DNA from: Paracoccaceae bacterium
GTDB lineage: Bacteria; Pseudomonadota; Alphaproteobacteria; Rhodobacterales; Rhodobacteraceae
NCBI GenBank assembly: GCA_007134805.1
Contig: SLKB01000287.1
Span: 1 to 6,645 of the forward strand
DNA length: 6,645 nucleotides
Direction of reading: 5' to 3'
The notes under the pieces are model-generated. The model had not been told where the DNA came from. It worked only from the letters and a program-made list of their open reading frames with translations, and ran no database searches. The translations under genes were made by a program, and so were the position numbers. This document shows, piece after piece, positions 5,632-6,645 of the stretch; position 1 is the first letter of the stretch, and the number at the start of each line of letters is the position of its first letter.

Positions 5632-6588
5632 ATGAGCTTTCGTATCCAACCTGCGCCGCCCGCGCGCCCCAATCGCTGCCAGCTGTTCGGGCCCGGCTCG
5701 CGACCGGCGCTGTTCCCGAAGATGGCAGCCTCCGAGGCGGATGTGATCAATCTCGACCTCGAGGATTCGGTCGCACCCAGTGACAAGGACGCCGCGCGCA
5801 CCAATATCATCGCAGCGACCCGCCAGATCGACTGGGGCAAGAAACGGCTCTCGGTGCGGATCAACGGGCTCGACACGCCGTTCTGGTATCGCGATGTCGT
5901 CGATCTGCTGGAGCAGGCTGGCGACCGGCTCGATCAGATCATGATCCCGAAAGTTGGCTGCGCGGCCGATCTCTACGCGGTCGACGCGCTGGTCAGCGCG
6001 GTTGAGGCCGCCAAGGGGCGGGCGCGACGTATCGGTTTCGAAGTAATCATCGAATCGGCCGCCGGGATCGCGCATGTCGAGGAGATCGCCGCCGCCTCGC
6101 CCCGGCTGGAGGCGATGAGCCTTGGTGCGGCGGATTTCGCGGCCTCGATGGGTATGGCCACGACCGGCATCGGCGGCACGCAGGAGAACTACTACATGCT
6201 GCACGAAGGCACACGACACTGGTCGGACCCCTGGCACTGGGCGCAGGCAGCGATCGTCGCGGCCTGCCGCACCCATGGGGTCCTGCCAGTCGACGGACCC
6301 TTCGGCGATTTCAGTGATGACGAAGGCTTCCGGGCGCAGGCGCGACGCTCCGCAACGCTGGGCATGGTCGGCAAATGGGCAATTCACCCCAAGCAGGTTG
6401 CACTTGCCAATGAGATCTTCACCCCGACCGATGCGGCCGTGGCAGAGGCGCGCGAGATCCTGAGCGCGATGGAAGACGCGAAAGCGCGCGGCGAAGGCGC
6501 GACCGTCTACAAGGGACGGCTTGTGGATATTGCGTCGATCAAGCAGGCGGAGGTCATCGTACGCCAGGCCGAAATGATCGCAGGCTGA
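5632..6588 (+). CDS. mcl1: L-malyl-CoA / beta-methylmalyl-CoA lyase
   Basis: A 318-residue CitE-like enzyme, the full length of Rhodobacter Mcl1 and very similar to it as I recall that sequence. It reversibly cleaves L-malyl-CoA to acetyl-CoA and glyoxylate, and beta-methylmalyl-CoA to propionyl-CoA and glyoxylate. These are steps of the ethylmalonyl-CoA route for acetate assimilation (and of the 3-hydroxypropionate cycle in other bacteria). Visible functional residues are R76 (SVRING), the Mg ligands E141 (EVIIESAAGI) and D168 (SLGAADFAASMG), and D299 (YKGRLVDIAS), the position of the catalytic Asp in Rhodobacter Mcl1. The conserved GGTQENYYML and HWSDPWHWAQ segments are present. An open frame extends upstream to 5470, but homology begins at MSFRIQPAPPARPNRCQLFG. 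ATG 5632 has AAGGTG 5 bases before it. The gene is single, divergent from dgcN and probably independently regulated. Confidence 0.95.
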   Translation: MSFRIQPAPPARPNRCQLFGPGSRPALFPKMAASEADVINLDLEDSVAPSDKDAARTNIIAATRQIDWGKKRLSVRINGLDTPFWYRDVVDLLEQAGDRLDQIMIPKVGCAADLYAVDALVSAVEAAKGRARRIGFEVIIESAAGIAHVEEIAAASPRLEAMSLGAADFAASMGMATTGIGGTQENYYMLHEGTRHWSDPWHWAQAAIVAACRTHGVLPVDGPFGDFSDDEGFRAQARRSATLGMVGKWAIHPKQVALANEIFTPTDAAVAEAREILSAMEDAKARGEGATVYKGRLVDIASIKQAEVIVRQAEMIAG

Positions 6589-6607
6589 CAGACCGCGTAC
6601 CCGTCTG
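6589..6607 (+). other. Weak hairpin directly after the mcl1 stop
   Basis: CAGAC at 6589-6593 and GTCTG at 6603-6607 pair across a 9-base loop immediately after the TGA at 6586-6588. The position suits termination or mRNA 3' end protection. A G-rich tract follows instead of a U-run, so it is not a standard intrinsic terminator. Confidence 0.3.
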
Positions 6608-6608
6608 A

Positions 6609-6640
6609 GGGGGGTGTGGGGGGGGCAAGGGGGGTGGCGG
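6609..6640 (+). repeat. G-run tract with G-quadruplex potential
   Basis: Runs of six, eight and six G (6609-6614, 6618-6625, 6629-6634) are separated by TGT and CAA, then short GG pairs follow to 6640. Because the eight-G run can supply two GGG blocks, the tract meets the usual four-run G-quadruplex pattern on the plus strand. It starts 21 bases past the mcl1 stop and would be in the 3' untranslated RNA. The window ends soon after, so a larger element cannot be excluded. Confidence 0.55.
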
Positions 6641-6645
6641 CCTGC

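Noticed and set aside
5569..6387. Minus-strand frame of 272 codons opposite mcl1
   Set aside because: It is antisense to a strongly conserved lyase and is not protein-like.

Overview
The window is GC-rich and densely coding. It looks like a chromosome segment of an alphaproteobacterium of the Rhodobacterales (Rhodobacter/Paracoccus/roseobacter relatives). The main reason is a full-length L-malyl-CoA/beta-methylmalyl-CoA lyase that closely resembles, from memory, the Rhodobacter Mcl1 enzyme. A pyruvate kinase start beside a DUF1244 gene also fits that group.

Layout. At the left edge, 1-88 on the minus strand is the N-terminal 29 codons of pyruvate kinase (pyk), cut by the window. A 198-base divergent spacer follows, with a LacI-type operator-like palindrome and two small hairpins. 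Then comes a plus-strand DUF1244 gene (287-601), which ends 9 bases from a convergent minus-strand block. In transcription order (right to left) that block is dgcN (4372-5373), dgcA (3381-4340), ilvD (1477-3318) and dat (611-1474). Gaps are 31 and 62 bases, then a near-overlap at ilvD/dat. A 258-base divergent spacer with several dyads separates dgcN from plus-strand mcl1 (5632-6588). The last 57 bases hold a weak hairpin and a strongly G-rich tract.

How the genes fit together. DgcN and DgcA match families described for D-glutamate catabolism: DgcN N-acetylates D-glutamate and DgcA racemises N-acetyl-D-glutamate to N-acetyl-L-glutamate. A D-amino-acid transaminase at the end of the same gene run would move amino groups from various D-amino acids onto 2-oxoglutarate, making the D-glutamate that DgcN uses. 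Read together, the block looks like a funnel from mixed D-amino acids to L-glutamate metabolism. IlvD, a standard branched-chain amino acid enzyme, is the unexpected member. The cotranscription and the integrated pathway are inferences; the individual family assignments are firm.

Most enzymes here belong to known families. The less expected points are the gene grouping, the altered substrate-binding loop of the transaminase, and the dyad-rich control regions upstream of dgcN and mcl1. I found no mobile element, tRNA, rRNA or CRISPR array. No gene-free stretch exceeds 300 bases.
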